A stretch of DNA of 64,000 bases. Origin: Dactylorhiza incarnata (Eukaryota; Streptophyta; Magnoliopsida; Asparagales; Orchidaceae). The stretch's first letter is position 1. Each line of letters opens with the position of its first letter. A program made the position numbers and the translations under genes. The notes below the pieces were generated by a model, which saw only the letters and a program-made list of their open reading frames with translations, searched no databases and was not told where the DNA came from. The DNA is taken from contig JAWHQI010000273.1 of assembly GCA_033032865.1 (NCBI GenBank), forward strand, positions 62,001 to 126,000, written 5' to 3'. This document shows, piece by piece, positions 45,337 through 55,835 of this stretch.

Positions 45337-46172
45337 TGTTCGATTCAAAAGTGCGCCTCCGAAGTGAAACGAGGGTTGCGGACTATCAGTTACTATTTAG
45401 TTGAGGAATTCAGACCGCTAGCAGCGGTCGAGGCCAGACTTCGCCCGTCGCGGCAAATGCCACTCCTACGACGGGCTTTCCTTTTATTGAAAAGTAGCGG
45501 TTACAAATGTGAAAGAACAGAAGCCGGCCGGTCAGCAGTTCGCGAGACCTGAAACTCGAGACCGGAGCTCAGACAAGCGAGCTCTTGGATTCGAGTGTGC
45601 GTGTCTTGTGAACAGTGCCGCCCCCTACTTATAGGCTTGGGGGCCTGCCCGAATGGGCAGGGATAAAATAACCTCCTGCCCGGGTACAAGAGAAACGGGC
45701 AGGCGGTGACGGGATGCACAAAGAAGAAAAAGAAAGAGGCCGCGCGACCTGACGGCCTGCCTTTTCTGTTCGTCTGACCTGAGGCTGAGGATATCAGGAC
45801 TAAGTCAATGATGCAGACCGAGCGGCCTGGAGATTGAGGCCGCGGTCTGCATTCTGGTCATGACTTAGCCGTTTTTTCGCAAGGTATCTCGGATAGCCTT
45901 TGATCTGGACCCCCGGCTTGTTCTTCGGGGCTGGAACCTCGAGTCTCTATGAGACAACCCGCGCGGCCTTCTGGCCGAGACCGCGGATGAACTCTTTGCC
46001 TTAGCTCTTTGATGATCTTATCCCTTTGGGGGCGATCTGGAAATGACACCAGGCCGCCCGGCCTGGCCCTTCTTGAACAGAGAACCACTGATCCCGGGAC
46101 TCAGCGGCCTTACCCAGGAGCTCGCGCGGTCTGGTAATAACCCAACCCGAGAAACGGTTTCCCGGGCAAACA
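45337..46172 (-). repeat. 3' LTR of element D
   Basis: 836 bp. On the minus strand it runs TGTTTGCCCGGG to AATCGAACA. It has TATAAGT at 45627-45633 and AATAAA at 45483-45488, both on the minus strand. Confidence 0.96.
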
Positions 46173-46256
46173 TAATCCCCGCATATTTTCAAATCTCAAG
46201 AGAATTTCGAAAATATTAGCTTTGACCGGGAGACCGCATCCGACCTGCCTTGAATT

Positions 46257-46264
46257 CTATAAGA
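46257..46264 (+). promoter_or_regulatory. TATA box for antisense gene aORF1
   Basis: CTATAAGA on the plus strand, 85 bp inside the 3' LTR and about 100 bp before the Kozak-like ATG at 46361. It would drive transcription opposite to gag-pol. The role is inferred from position only. Confidence 0.45.
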
Positions 46265-46360
46265 GAGCCAGAGAATTCATTCTGCGTTGCTCTTTCTGAA
46301 ATCACGGGATATTACTTGCCAGTTGCGGTTAGAATTTTTAAGACCGGCAATTCTCTAGCC

Positions 46361-48429
46361 ATGGACTTCCTGGACGCTGTGCTAGACCGCGTGGATCCCA
46401 GCGGAGACCAGAAGAGGGCGGAGGATAAGAAACGTGAATCGCCGGAAAAATTGAATAAGGCGAGGGAAAAGCCAGACCGGAAAGACCGGAAAAAGAGAAA
46501 GTGGGTCGAGAAGGCCGCAACGGGCAGCTCCAAGCCGGTTGTGGACTTAACGACTTCTAAGACTCCTGCAGAGCCCGTGGCGAACAGTTCGGAGCCTCCT
46601 CCTGATGACTTGCCGATTTCTCCCAAAGGCCTCAACCAACAGACCGCCAGCCCGCTGAATAAAGAGGAGACCGCTCCTCCTGAAGAAGTTGCTCCAGAAA
46701 GCCCTTCGAAGAAGGCCGGAGAGAATGACTCGTTTGGTGTGGAAATCACCCCATCCGGGAACCCTCATTTGCTCGTCCGAGATCTAGAGAAGGAGGCGGT
46801 TACCTCCCCAAGGACGGGTGAACAGAACACCCCTTTGTCCGTGGATGACTACCCCAGCCCCTCGAAAGAACTTGGCCCAGCGCCGAGTAAGAGAGAGAGA
46901 AAGAGGAAGAAGACCGGGTCCGTGACCGAGCGGATAACTAAGAAAGTCAAGAGGCTGGCCGCTAAGGAAAGGGCGGCCCTTAAGAAACCGACCGAATCCC
47001 TCCTCCAGACCAATTCGCGGCTGAAAGAGGAGCTAGGTCTTGCGACTCCTCCACCCAGCAAGTCAAACGAATCGCCGGCCACTCCTGACGCAAAAACGGG
47101 CGAACTGCCTCCGGACCCGGCGAGCAGTATATCCTTCAACGGGATCTTTAAAGACATGGATGAGCTGGTGAAGCGAGATCAGCTCCTTGACAGCCCGACC
47201 GCCTCCGACCAAAACGCTCTTGCTACTGACGACACAACCCGGCCTGAAGAGACCGCTCGGATGGAGGCCGAAGAGCGAGAGGCCGCCGCCCGGACTGCCT
47301 TGGAGGTCGAAAAGAAAACGAGGGAACTTGAAGAAGTTCTGCGAGCGCGGGAGGAGGTAGTCCCAGCAATGACCGGGGAAGAGATCATGAAGGTGAAGAA
47401 GGAGAGGGCGGAACAGGCCTTGAACAAGCCGTCGCGGCCTGATCTTCTTGCGGCAGGTAAGGGTTCCACGGACTATAAAGCGGTCCGTTTTTCCATTCCG
47501 CGGCCTCGCCATAATAAATTAGTGAACCCGCCGCCGAGCCTCTTTCCTTTAGCGGCCTGGTTCCCTTCCGTTAGGTCAAGTACGGAGAGACTCTGGCGTG
47601 AGCAATGTCAGAGGATGAACTCGGAACGGTCTAAATGGCCTGTCCGCCCAGGCACTGCTCTCGCGTTTATGTTCGTTTCTATTTTATATATATGTAGCGT
47701 TGCATGCTCTTATTTTTCATAACCAAGCGGCTTCTTTCAGATAGCGCTGATCAAATCGTGAAGCCGGGTGACCTTGAGGCCAGTCTGCCTCCGCTAGCAC
47801 CCCCGATTTCAACCTGTGCGACGTCCTTGCCGGAAAGACCGCATCTATTTGATCGCCTTGAGGCAGATCTGATCAACCTGAGGGCCCGCTTGAAGGAGGT
47901 AGAAGACCGGGAGGCCGCCACTCGGACCGCTCTGGCGCAATCGGAGATTGACAGGAGGTCCAGCACAGAGAAAGTGAAAATCCTGGAGACTCAGCTTGAG
48001 GCCGCGCGAGCAGCGGTGGTGGCTACGCGGACTGCTCTAACCGTCCAACTGGAGAAGGAGAAGAAAGCCTCTGCCAAATTTGAGAGTGACTCAAAATATT
48101 ACCAGGATAAATTCCTGCGCTTAACCAGAGAAGTCGCCGCTGGTCGGCGAAATGTGAATGATGGGGTGGTAGCTGTTAGCCGCCCGACTATTGGAGCGAG
48201 CTCAAATCCTCCTTCAGTCCGGGCGGCTGATCCAATGATTGACGAGGCCGCCGCAACCCCCCGAATGATTGCCGCTACGCGGGTCGAAAGGGATGCCGGG
48301 CGGCTTCATTGCACAATCAACCACCTTCATTATCATACAAGCCAAATTTATTCTCTCTTGAACACGACCAGTGACCAGGTCGCGCGACTTCATAGAGAGG
48401 ATGCCTCCCCAGAGCGCCGTCAATCGTGA
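46361..48429 (+). CDS. aORF1: spliced antisense gene of element D
   Basis: Exon 1 is 46361-47456, the intron 47457-47740 (284 bp, GTAAGG...CTTTCAG), and exon 2 47741-48429. The junction restores one frame (first base of a codon in exon 1, two in exon 2), giving 594 residues from ATG 46361. That ATG lies in an agccATGG context; an in-frame ATG at 46250 lies upstream of the TATA-like box and is less likely. The protein starts MDFLDAVLDRVDPSG. It has several lysine/arginine-rich patches (KDRKKRKW, KRERKRKK), proline/glutamate-rich linkers and a long coiled coil that spans the splice. A nuclear protein is suggested. No enzyme domain is seen. Confidence 0.75.
47457..47740 (+). other. Intron of aORF1
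   Basis: Donor caG/GTAAGG, acceptor CTTCTTTCAG/AT. The retained-intron frame would run into TAA at 47720. Confidence 0.7.
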
Positions 48430-48699
48430 TTAATATTTGAACATAACTTGCATTATGAATGTGGCTTGTTGATCTGGACAATATTCTCCTTTATTCTTGT
48501 CTTTTATTCGAACAATTCGCGCGGTCTCCTATGTTAACCGCTGTATTTTATGCCTTGTTTAAATCTTATGTTTCATTCGAACTGTTTTCTGGTCGGGCGA
48601 ACTGTGATGTATGCTTACTTCTGTTTTTTGTGGATGTCTTTGCTTCTTTCATATTTCTGGTGAATCTAACCACATAGGTCATTGACCGCGCGGTCAGGA

Positions 48700-48706
48700 T
48701 ATATAA
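48700..48706 (+). promoter_or_regulatory. Possible TATA box for aORF2
   Basis: TATATAA, 80 bp before the aORF2 ATG. The ATG also follows directly on a tttccag that could be a 3' splice site, so a 5' leader exon is an alternative. Confidence 0.35.
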
Positions 48707-48786
48707 CCGTGTCATGATTTTACTATTCACAGATCATAGAAATCTATAAGTATAGAATTTGCCGAAGTCATTCTCATGATTTCCAG

Positions 48787-50662
48787 ATGGCGCGATCCAA
48801 GAACAAGTCGCAGCGACCTGTTAAGGTTAAGGCCGTCCGAGCTGACGCGGCCTTGGCATTCCATTCGGCGGACCATCCGGAATGCCGCCTTACTCAGAAC
48901 GAACTGGATGACTTCATTGCTAGGCACATGGTAGGGAGTAATCTGCTCGCGCGGCTTCCTTTGCGCGACGAGCGGATTAACTCTTCCAGTCCGCACCAGA
49001 TCGCCATCCCAGTTGACCACTTCGAGTATGGCTTCAAGTTTCCACTGCCGCTTGAAGTCATAGCCATTTTCGACCACTACGGGGTTGTGCCCGGTCAGCT
49101 TCCACCGAACTCCATCGCCTCAATATATAGTTTCATCTCGTATCTGCGGTTCGAGAGGATCCGGTTCTCCCTCGACCTGTTCAGAAAGTTCTTCTCAGTG
49201 CGGGCGGTCTCCGACTCGGGGACTTCAACTTACAGGGGGCACCTTTACTTCGGCTGCCACGGGCTGAAGATTGTTAATCTGGCGAACAAAGTCTCCGACT
49301 GGTCGGAGCGGTTTGTAATGCTCGAAGGCAACTTCGGACTGTTGCAGACCAACCCGCAAGTCCGGGGGGAAGAAGTTTTCCAGATCCCCCAGGTCGGCAA
49401 GATCGAGGCGGACACCTTCGCGTTCCTTGAGAAGGAGCGGCTTGATATCAACCACTACATCCCGCTTTTCTCGGAGCTTGAGAACATTCTCCCCGAACAT
49501 AGTAAGTTCTTCTAGACCGCCTTTATATGACCGCGCGGCCTTCTTTACTTATACTCTTGATTTTATTTTGCAGCCGCCCATATCGTTCCAGCGAACAAGC
49601 CGGTCACGCCGGCCGGCCCAGTTTTAACCCAGAGGGAGAAGAGGCAGCGGCGAAAGAGGTCGCCATCTTCGGAGGAAGAGGGCCCGACCTCTTCTGACGA
49701 TTACGAAATCCTTCGTTCAAGTGGGAACCCGCCCGACCTGCAGGGCAACCCGACCGTCCTTTGGCACAGGGATGGAAGTCGGATCCGGGTATCCACCGCG
49801 CTCCCTCCGTGGGGGAGTGAAAAGATTGACCGCCACGCCCTAGCCGCCGGGGCTGCCTTATATGGTCGAAAGACTTTGAAGAGGCTGAGGAATACTCCCG
49901 AGGAAGAGCTCCCCCGGTTAGCGGCTCAGGCCGGTGCATGGGGATTTGCGGCCAACCACTTTATGGCCTTGTCGTTCAAGCGGCTGGTTTCCGTCCAAAA
50001 ACACCTGGAGAAGAGGTTCGAGGGGCAGGCCGCGGAGATTACGCGGCTTCGAGAGGAGACCGAGCGGCTTCAAGAAGTCGTGGCGGTGAGTTTCGACAAA
50101 CAAATTCCGCGGCCCCTTTTGCTTAGCTCGAGCGACCTAACTCGTTTTTCCTTTCTTTCCTGCAGAAACAATATGAGATAACTAACCCGGCCTTCCAAGA
50201 CGAGGTGCTGCCTCACGTGGCCCAAGGAATCAACAAGGCCCTGGGTCTTATGGAAGACCGGGGCGGTCTGAGCGAAGGGTTCGAGGGTACCACCTTCTCC
50301 GACCTCTTCCCCACCTTGAAGACTCAACTCGATGAAATCAGCCGAAGGCGCAAAGGGAAGACCAAAGTGGCGAGGAGGCTGAGGCCGACGCGGGCAGAGA
50401 GGTCGTGCTTCATCAAGGAGGAGATGGAAGCGGTGAAGCCGCCGATGAGGTCGATGCGGACAATGAAGCCGGTGACGCTGATGAGGACGATGAAGATGAC
50501 CTATCCTCTGGGACCACTGGCTCCGCCAGTAGGACCGGGCGGTCAAGTTCCAGCGGTTCGTCGGATTCTTCTTCGTTCAGTGAAGGCTATTCGCCGGAGA
50601 TTGACATCGAAGGCCTGACCTCAAGTCCGCCTGTCAAGAAGCGGAAAAAGTCGGCAGACTAG
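48787..50662 (+). CDS. aORF2: spliced antisense gene of element D, gypsy-type transposon domain
   Basis: Three exons: 48787-49501, 49574-50085 and 50166 to the end. The introns are 72 and 80 bp (GTAAGT...TTTGCAG; GTGAGT...CCTGCAG), and both junctions keep frame. The N-terminal region has FPLPLEVIAIFDHYGVVPGQ, LPPNSIASIYSFISYLRF and TYRGHLYFGCHG. This resembles the plant domain called putative gypsy type transposon (Transposase_28), recognised from memory. Next come a basic, serine-rich stretch (KRQRRKRS), then a coiled coil (about 49930-50085). The exon 3 frame runs to 50618, but its last 80 codons look shifted. An acidic tail ending PPVKKRKKSAD lies in another frame to 50662, so one base may be lost or gained near 50340. 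Function unknown; probably nuclear. Confidence 0.72.
49502..49573 (+). other. Intron 1 of aORF2
   Basis: 72 bp, GTAAGT to TTTTGCAG. Splicing joins a/cc to give Thr and keeps the frame open. Confidence 0.75.
50086..50165 (+). other. Intron 2 of aORF2
   Basis: 80 bp, GTGAGT to TTCCTGCAG, phase 0. Pyrimidine-rich acceptor. Confidence 0.75.
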
Positions 50663-51610
50663 TGCTCTTGCTTTACTTTTTAACTTTTGTAACCGCCGGT
50701 TTCTTTTTGTTAACCGGGCGGTCAGTACTTTTGTAAACATATTTTTGAAGAAATGAATAGAAATTTCTTACCTGTCTGGTTGTCATTCTGCTGTTACTTA
50801 CTTGTGATTGATATCTTGTCTTTTTCTCTCCTTCTTCTCTTTCGCTTCTTATAATCTAGCCGCGCGGCTATCCTGATCCAAATATAGATGACGATTGAGG
50901 ATCTTGGGTGGTTTATATTTAGGCCGCGCGGTTACCCCCTTTTTTTTTTTTAAAAATCTCAGGATGTCCGATTTCTTGTGCGATCATAGTGTTAGGCCGA
51001 GCGGCCCCTTTATTTAAAAAGAGAGATACCACATCCTTGTTGATGCAAGTAATGATCCTTTAACTTTGAGCGATTTTGAAATCAATCCGGGCGAACAACT
51101 CATTGCATCCAAGGATAACTTTTGCTAGGAAATCAGTCAACCCGACCGGTAAAAATATAAACTGAACGGTGATATACTCAATTCCAGAGACAACCAGATT
51201 TGATTAATTTGAAGTATTGATAAGTTCGCTCGGTCAGAATGTAATCCGGACAACCATATGATTTGAATTTAGAAATGCCTAACTCATTATCGGACGGATA
51301 GATAGATAAGTCCGACCGGTCAGGATGAAATCTGAGCAATTACATGTTAGATCCAGAAATACCAAACTTATAAAAGATGATTAAATCCGCCCGGTTTGAA
51401 TGCCACCCGGGAAATAGATGATTAGCTTTAGAAGATTTCCAACTTGTACAATATTGATAAGACCGCCCGGTTGCATAATAACCCGGGTAATCATATGCCC
51501 AGATTCAGAAATACTTTCCTTAATAGACGACGGGCATACCCGCCCGGTTTGAATATAACCCTGGTGATAACATGATCAGTTCCAAAAGATGACTTAACCT
51601 ATGTTCAGTC

Positions 51611-51785
51611 AGACCGCTAGGCCTGAAATACTCAGACCGCATGGTCTTAATACCACAACCCCTTATTGGGGTAGACGAACACCTGCTCCTGTTCAACCAG
51701 ACCGATCGGCCTGAAAAACTCAAACCGTCCGGTCTTAATATCACAACCCCTTTATTGGGGTAGACGAACACCTGCACCTGTTCTA
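51611..51785. repeat. 88-bp direct repeat, two copies
   Basis: agaccgctaggcctgaaa at 51611 and agaccgatcggcctgaaa at 51699. Each is followed by accacaacccctt/cacaacccctt, ggggtagacgaacacctgc and ctgttc. Confidence 0.88.
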
Positions 51786-51869
51786 ACAATATTCTCCTTG
51801 AGTGGTCCATATAGAAAATCATCAGAAGTGAATGCCTCCCTGTAGGGAAGAAGAATAATCCTACAGGCT

Positions 51870-52262
51870 CAAATGACCAAGTGGGCAGGTGGGCCTCGGC
51901 GGCGAACATTGCTTTCCTCAAGTGGTCATAAGAGCTGTAGGAAAAAAAAAAAATATGTACAGACTCAGATGACCAAGTGGGCAGGTGGGCCTCGGCGGCG
52001 AACATTGCTTTCCTCAAGTGGTCATAAGAGCTGTAAACGACTCATCCGCTCTCTTGCCTAGGGTTACAAGCCGAGTTGATCAATTGGGCAGGTGGGCCTC
52101 GGCGGCGAACATTGCTTTCCTCAGAGAGATCAACTCAGTTGTGGGCCCAACTAGGTACCGTTTCGAGAGTACCTAAGAGTATTCGATGGTCACAGACTAT
52201 GATGATCAGTTGGGCAGGTGGGCCTCGGCGGCGAACATTGCTTTCCTCAGAAAGATCATCAA
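51870..52262. repeat. Four copies of a conserved 45-bp module
   Basis: tgggcaggtgggcctcggcg, then gcgaacattgctttcctca, occurs near 51880, 51976, 52084 and 52210. The modules are almost identical, but the sequence between them is not. Spacing is about 100, 108 and 126 bp. Confidence 0.9.
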
Positions 52263-52622
52263 AGCTGTAACTATATCCCTTCGGGGCATGATAGAGCTGA
52301 CAATCACCTAGACCTCCCTTGATGCAGGGGTGTGTCAGATATCGGTCGGGATCCAAAGTTCTGAAGACCACCGCAGCGGAATTGGCAAGCTACCACTACA
52401 TGTGTGCGAAAACTCCCCGCATCACATGGTCTTGGTGGGTTTTACGCTACGACTACAATCCGAGGGGGTTCGAGCAGAATTTGGCGATATCTCAGAGGTT
52501 CGGGGAGTGAGATATGTGTGTTTATATTTATGATGCGGAGAACCATCATACAAGAAGGAAATGTCAGTATAGGGCTTTTTATTCAATACCAAAAAGAGAT
52601 GTAAAGAATAAAAGAAATAGTT

Positions 52623-55600
52623 TCAAGGATAGAATCGTTTGAGATCATCACCGCTCCACGTGCGTGGGATGTCTTCTCCTTCGTTGGTTTGGAGACGGTA
52701 GGCCCCATTCTTAGATACTTCTTTGATGATGAAAGGTCCTGCCCAATTAGGATCCAGCTTTCCAACATTACCAGACCTCGCTGCGGCATCCACCTTTTTT
52801 AACACCAAATCCCCGATTACAAACTGCTTCACTCTGACATTCTTATCAAAATATTTTGCCATTCTCCTTTTAACTTCTTCCTGCCTGATTGTTGCTTCAT
52901 CCTGAAGTTCCTCGATTAGATCAAGATTATGCATGAGGGCCTCACCATTTTCATCTATCCAGGATTCTCCTCCTTCTTTGGCGTAAATAACCCTTGGAGT
53001 GACCACCTCGAATTCCACAGGGACAACAGCTTCCGAGCCATGAGATAATTTGAAAGGTGTCTCCCCGGTAGCCGAAGACGGAGTAGTACGAAGGGTCCAC
53101 AGGATGGAAGGAAGTTGGTCCGCCCAATTCCCTTTCTGGTTCAAGACTCTTTTCACCAAAAGCTGCCGAATTTGCCTGTTTGCCGCCTCCACTTGACCAT
53201 TGGTCCTTGGATGGTGTACTGAGGCAAACCGAAGATCAATTCCTATCTGATCACAGAAGCTTATCATCTCCGGATTGTTGAATTGTGGGCCATTATCGGT
53301 GACGATTGCCAACGGAATTCCATGTCGACAGACAATTTCTCCCCAGACGAAGTTTCTGACAATTTGGGTGGTAGTTCTTGCTAATGCTTTTGCTTCGATC
53401 CACTTACTGAAATAATCGATCATTACCAGGATAAAGCGACGTTGTCCGCTGGCCATTGGGAAAGGCCCCATAAGATCCATTCCCCATACTGCAAAGGGCC
53501 ATGGCGCAGTTATTGACCTGAGTGACTGAGCAGGCAAATGTTGAAGAGGAGCGAACTTTTGGCACTGGACACATCGCTTGGCGAATGCTTCAGCATCCTT
53601 TCTCATGGTTGGCCAGAAGTATCCTTGCCGCAGGATCCTTTTTTCTAAGGTTTTCGCCCCTGAATGGCTACCACACTCCCCAGAATGAACTTCCTGAAGT
53701 ATGACCGGGATCTCCTCTTCTGAAACGCACCGTGTCGAGGGAGAAATCAGAGTTTTTCGGTACAAGACTCCTGCTATCAAGTAGTAGTAAGCCGCCTTTC
53801 TTCTGAATCTATTTTTGTCCTTGATTGATGGATGATATGCTCCCTTTGTCAGAAACAATTCGTAGGGGTCTTTCCAAGAAGGATGTTGATCGATCTGCAT
53901 GAGCTCTTCTTCCTCTGTTTCCTCTGTTGCCGGGTGAAAAAGTTCTGAGGTTACTCCCCCTGATGGAAGACCAAATTTTGACAATTCGTCTGCCTCTTCA
54001 TTCTGCGTTCTCGGAATATGCTCGATGATGAAGGATTTGAATCTCCCGATTTCTTTCTTAGCTAGGAATAGGTATTTTCTCAACATCGGTTCTCTTGTCT
54101 CGTAGTTCCCCAGAACCTGCGAGGCCATTACAAGAGAATCAGTTTTCACATGAACATGTTCTATCCCAAGCTCCTTTGCGAGTCTCAGGCCGGCCAAGAG
54201 TGCTTCGTATTCGGCCTGGTTATTTGTAACTGAAAAGAAGAATCTAACAGCTTGTTCCAGCCTGATGCCGTTTGGACTGATCAAAACCACTCCGGCTCCC
54301 ACGGAGTTCCTGCCAGAAGCCCCATCCACATAAATGATCCAAGCAAAAGGAGATTGCACTACCTGCTCTGGATTAGACTCCATTGTGTCTACCAAGAAAT
54401 CTGCCAATACTTGTGCCTTTATTGCCGTTCTGGGAGTGTACAATATTTCGAACTCGCTTAGCTCGATTGCCCATTTGGCCAACCTTCCTGAATGTTCCGG
54501 CTTCTCCAAGATATTCCTCAGTGGATGATCTGAAACCACCTGAATAGGATGAGCTTGAAAATAGGGGCGGAGCCTTCGTGATGACATGACTAAAGCCAAG
54601 GCTAATTTCTCCAGGATTGAATATCTAGTTTCTGCATCTTTAAGGATATGGCTGACATAGTATATCGGAAACTGTTTCTTTTTCTCTTCCCGAACCAGGA
54701 CAGAGCTTATCGCATCAGGGCCTACCCCCAAGTACAAGAATAGTGTTTCTCCTTCGCGAGGGCTTTGAAGAAGGGGGGTTGAAGTTAATTGCTTTTTCAA
54801 TTGTTCGAAAGCATTATCGCATTCCTCGTTCCATTCAAACTTAGATCCTCCCCTAAGTGTTTTGAAGAACGGAGCGCTTTTATCTCCCGATTTGGAAATG
54901 AATCGGCTCAACCCTGCCAACCTTCCACCAAGTTGCTGTACCTCTTTCGGATTACGAGGAGGGGTCATGTCTAGGATGGCTTTTACTTTATCTGGGTTCG
55001 GTGCGAGACCATCAGGAGTGAGAAGATGTCCAAGAAATTTCCCCTTGTTCGCCCCGAACACGCATTTCGAGGGGTTTAATTTCAATTTGAACCTCCGTAG
55101 AGTAGCGAACGTCTCTACGAGGTCTTCCAGATGGATTAAAAAAGTTTTACTTTTTAGAAGGAGATCATCAACATATACTTCCAGATTTCTCCCTTTTTGT
55201 TTTTCAAAAACTGTGTCCATCATCCTCTGATATGTTGCCCCCGCATTTTTGAGGCCGAAAGGCATGACGAGATAACAATAACATCCATCATTGGTAATGA
55301 AGGATGTATGCGGGATATCAGGCTTATGCATCTTAATCTGGTGATAACCAGAAAATGCATCTAAAAAACTCATAAAACTATATCCCACCGCGGAATCTAC
55401 CAAAACATCTATCCGAGGCAAGGGATAACAATCCTTGGGGCATGCTTTATTGAGTTTAGTGAAATCAACACACATACGCCATTTCCCCCCAGACTTTTTC
55501 ACCATCACTACATTCGACATCCAGGTGGGGTACTGGATTTCAGAAATGAAATTGGCCTTAAGAAGCTTTGCAACTTCTTCTTTGATAGGTACCGCCAGCT

Positions 55601-55832
55601 TAGTTGCTACCTCCCTCTTCTTCTGTTGGATTGGCTTGAACTCCGGAGAAACGTTGAGGTGATGGCACGCGACATCTGGATCTATTCCAGGCATGTCTTC
55701 CGCCGACCAAGCGAAGATGTCCAAGTTATTCAGCAGGCAGGAGGTTAACTGGAGCTTTTCCTCTTCTGATAGCTCGGCGTTGATGATCAGCTTCTTCCCT
55801 TCCCCTTCAACAATGGGGATCTCTTGGGTCTC
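52623..55832 (-). CDS. pol: pol of element D: RT, two RNase H domains, integrase
   Basis: The first Met (55724) opens 1,033 codons; the frame is open from 55832, just after the TAG that ends gag-protease, for about 1,069 residues. From Met 55724: RT with MCVDFTKLNKACPKDCYPLP and VMPFGLKNAGATYQRMM, and catalytic YVDD near residue 183. RNase H 1 follows (FLYLGVGPDAISSVLVREE, AIELSEFEILYTPR), then a second RNase H starting YVDGASGRNSVGAGVV, typical of the Tat lineage. Integrase has the HHCC zinc domain (HSGECGSHSGAKTLEKR, then CVQCQKF). Its catalytic Asp residues are in DLMGPFP (near 751) and VTDNGPQF (near 809), and its Glu in NGQVEAANRQI. No lesion is visible, so it may encode active enzyme if the stop is passed. 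Confidence 0.95.
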   Translation of the reverse strand, partial: ETQEIPIVEGEGKKLIINAELSEEEKLQLTSCLLNNLDIFAWSAEDMPGIDPDVACHHLNVSPEFKPIQQKKREVATKLAVPIKEEVAKLLKANFISEIQYPTWMSNVVMVKKSGGKWRMCVDFTKLNKACPKDCYPLPRIDVLVDSAVGYSFMSFLDAFSGYHQIKMHKPDIPHTSFITNDGCYCYLVMPFGLKNAGATYQRMMDTVFEKQKGRNLEVYVDDLLLKSKTFLIHLEDLVETFATLRRFKLKLNPSKCVFGANKGKFLGHLLTPDGLAPNPDKVKAILDMTPPRNPKEVQQLGGRLAGLSRFISKSGDKSAPFFKTLRGGSKFEWNEECDNAFEQLKKQLTSTPLLQSPREGETLFLYLGVGPDAISSVLVREEKKKQFPIYYVSHILKDAETRYSILEKLALALVMSSRRLRPYFQAHPIQVVSDHPLRNILEKPEHSGRLAKWAIELSEFEILYTPRTAIKAQVLADFLVDTMESNPEQVVQSPFAWIIYVDGASGRNSVGAGVVLISPNGIRLEQAVRFFFSVTNNQAEYEALLAGLRLAKELGIEHVHVKTDSLVMASQVLGNYETREPMLRKYLFLAKKEIGRFKSFIIEHIPRTQNEEADELSKFGLPSGGVTSELFHPATEETEEEELMQIDQHPSWKDPYELFLTKGAYHPSIKDKNRFRRKAAYYYLIAGVLYRKTLISPSTRCVSEEEIPVILQEVHSGECGSHSGAKTLEKRILRQGYFWPTMRKDAEAFAKRCVQCQKFAPLQHLPAQSLRSITAPWPFAVWGMDLMGPFPMASGQRRFILVMIDYFSKWIEAKALARTTTQIVRNFVWGEIVCRHGIPLAIVTDNGPQFNNPEMISFCDQIGIDLRFASVHHPRTNGQVEAANRQIRQLLVKRVLNQKGNWADQLPSILWTLRTTPSSATGETPFKLSHGSEAVVPVEFEVVTPRVIYAKEGGESWIDENGEALMHNLDLIEELQDEATIRQEEVKRRMAKYFDKNVRVKQFVIGDLVLKKVDAAARSGNVGKLDPNWAGPFIIKEVSKNGAYRLQTNEGEDIPRTWSGDDLKRFYP

Positions 55833-55835
55833 CTA
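55833..55835 (-). promoter_or_regulatory. In-frame TAG between gag-protease and pol
   Basis: The minus strand reads CCT GCC TAG GAG ACC, with the same frame open on both sides. It could be a programmed readthrough stop, be removed by splicing as described in Ogre elements, or be a recent CAG to TAG change. Confidence 0.8.

Larger units (their letters stand above)
50663..52622. other. Noncoding region of element D between aORF2 and pol
   Basis: No gene is seen. 51130-51500 has scattered gaccgcccggt motifs. 51611-51785 is an 88-bp direct repeat (two copies). 51870-52260 holds four copies of a roughly 45-bp module listed separately. The two gene sets converge on this region. Confidence 0.7.

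Noticed and set aside
45364..45719. Open frames repeated exactly at 58320-58675
   Set aside because: They lie inside the two LTRs of element D, hence the identity; no coding content.
52723..55662. Plus-strand frames across the pol gene of D
   Set aside because: Shadows of the 1,069-codon minus-strand pol frame.
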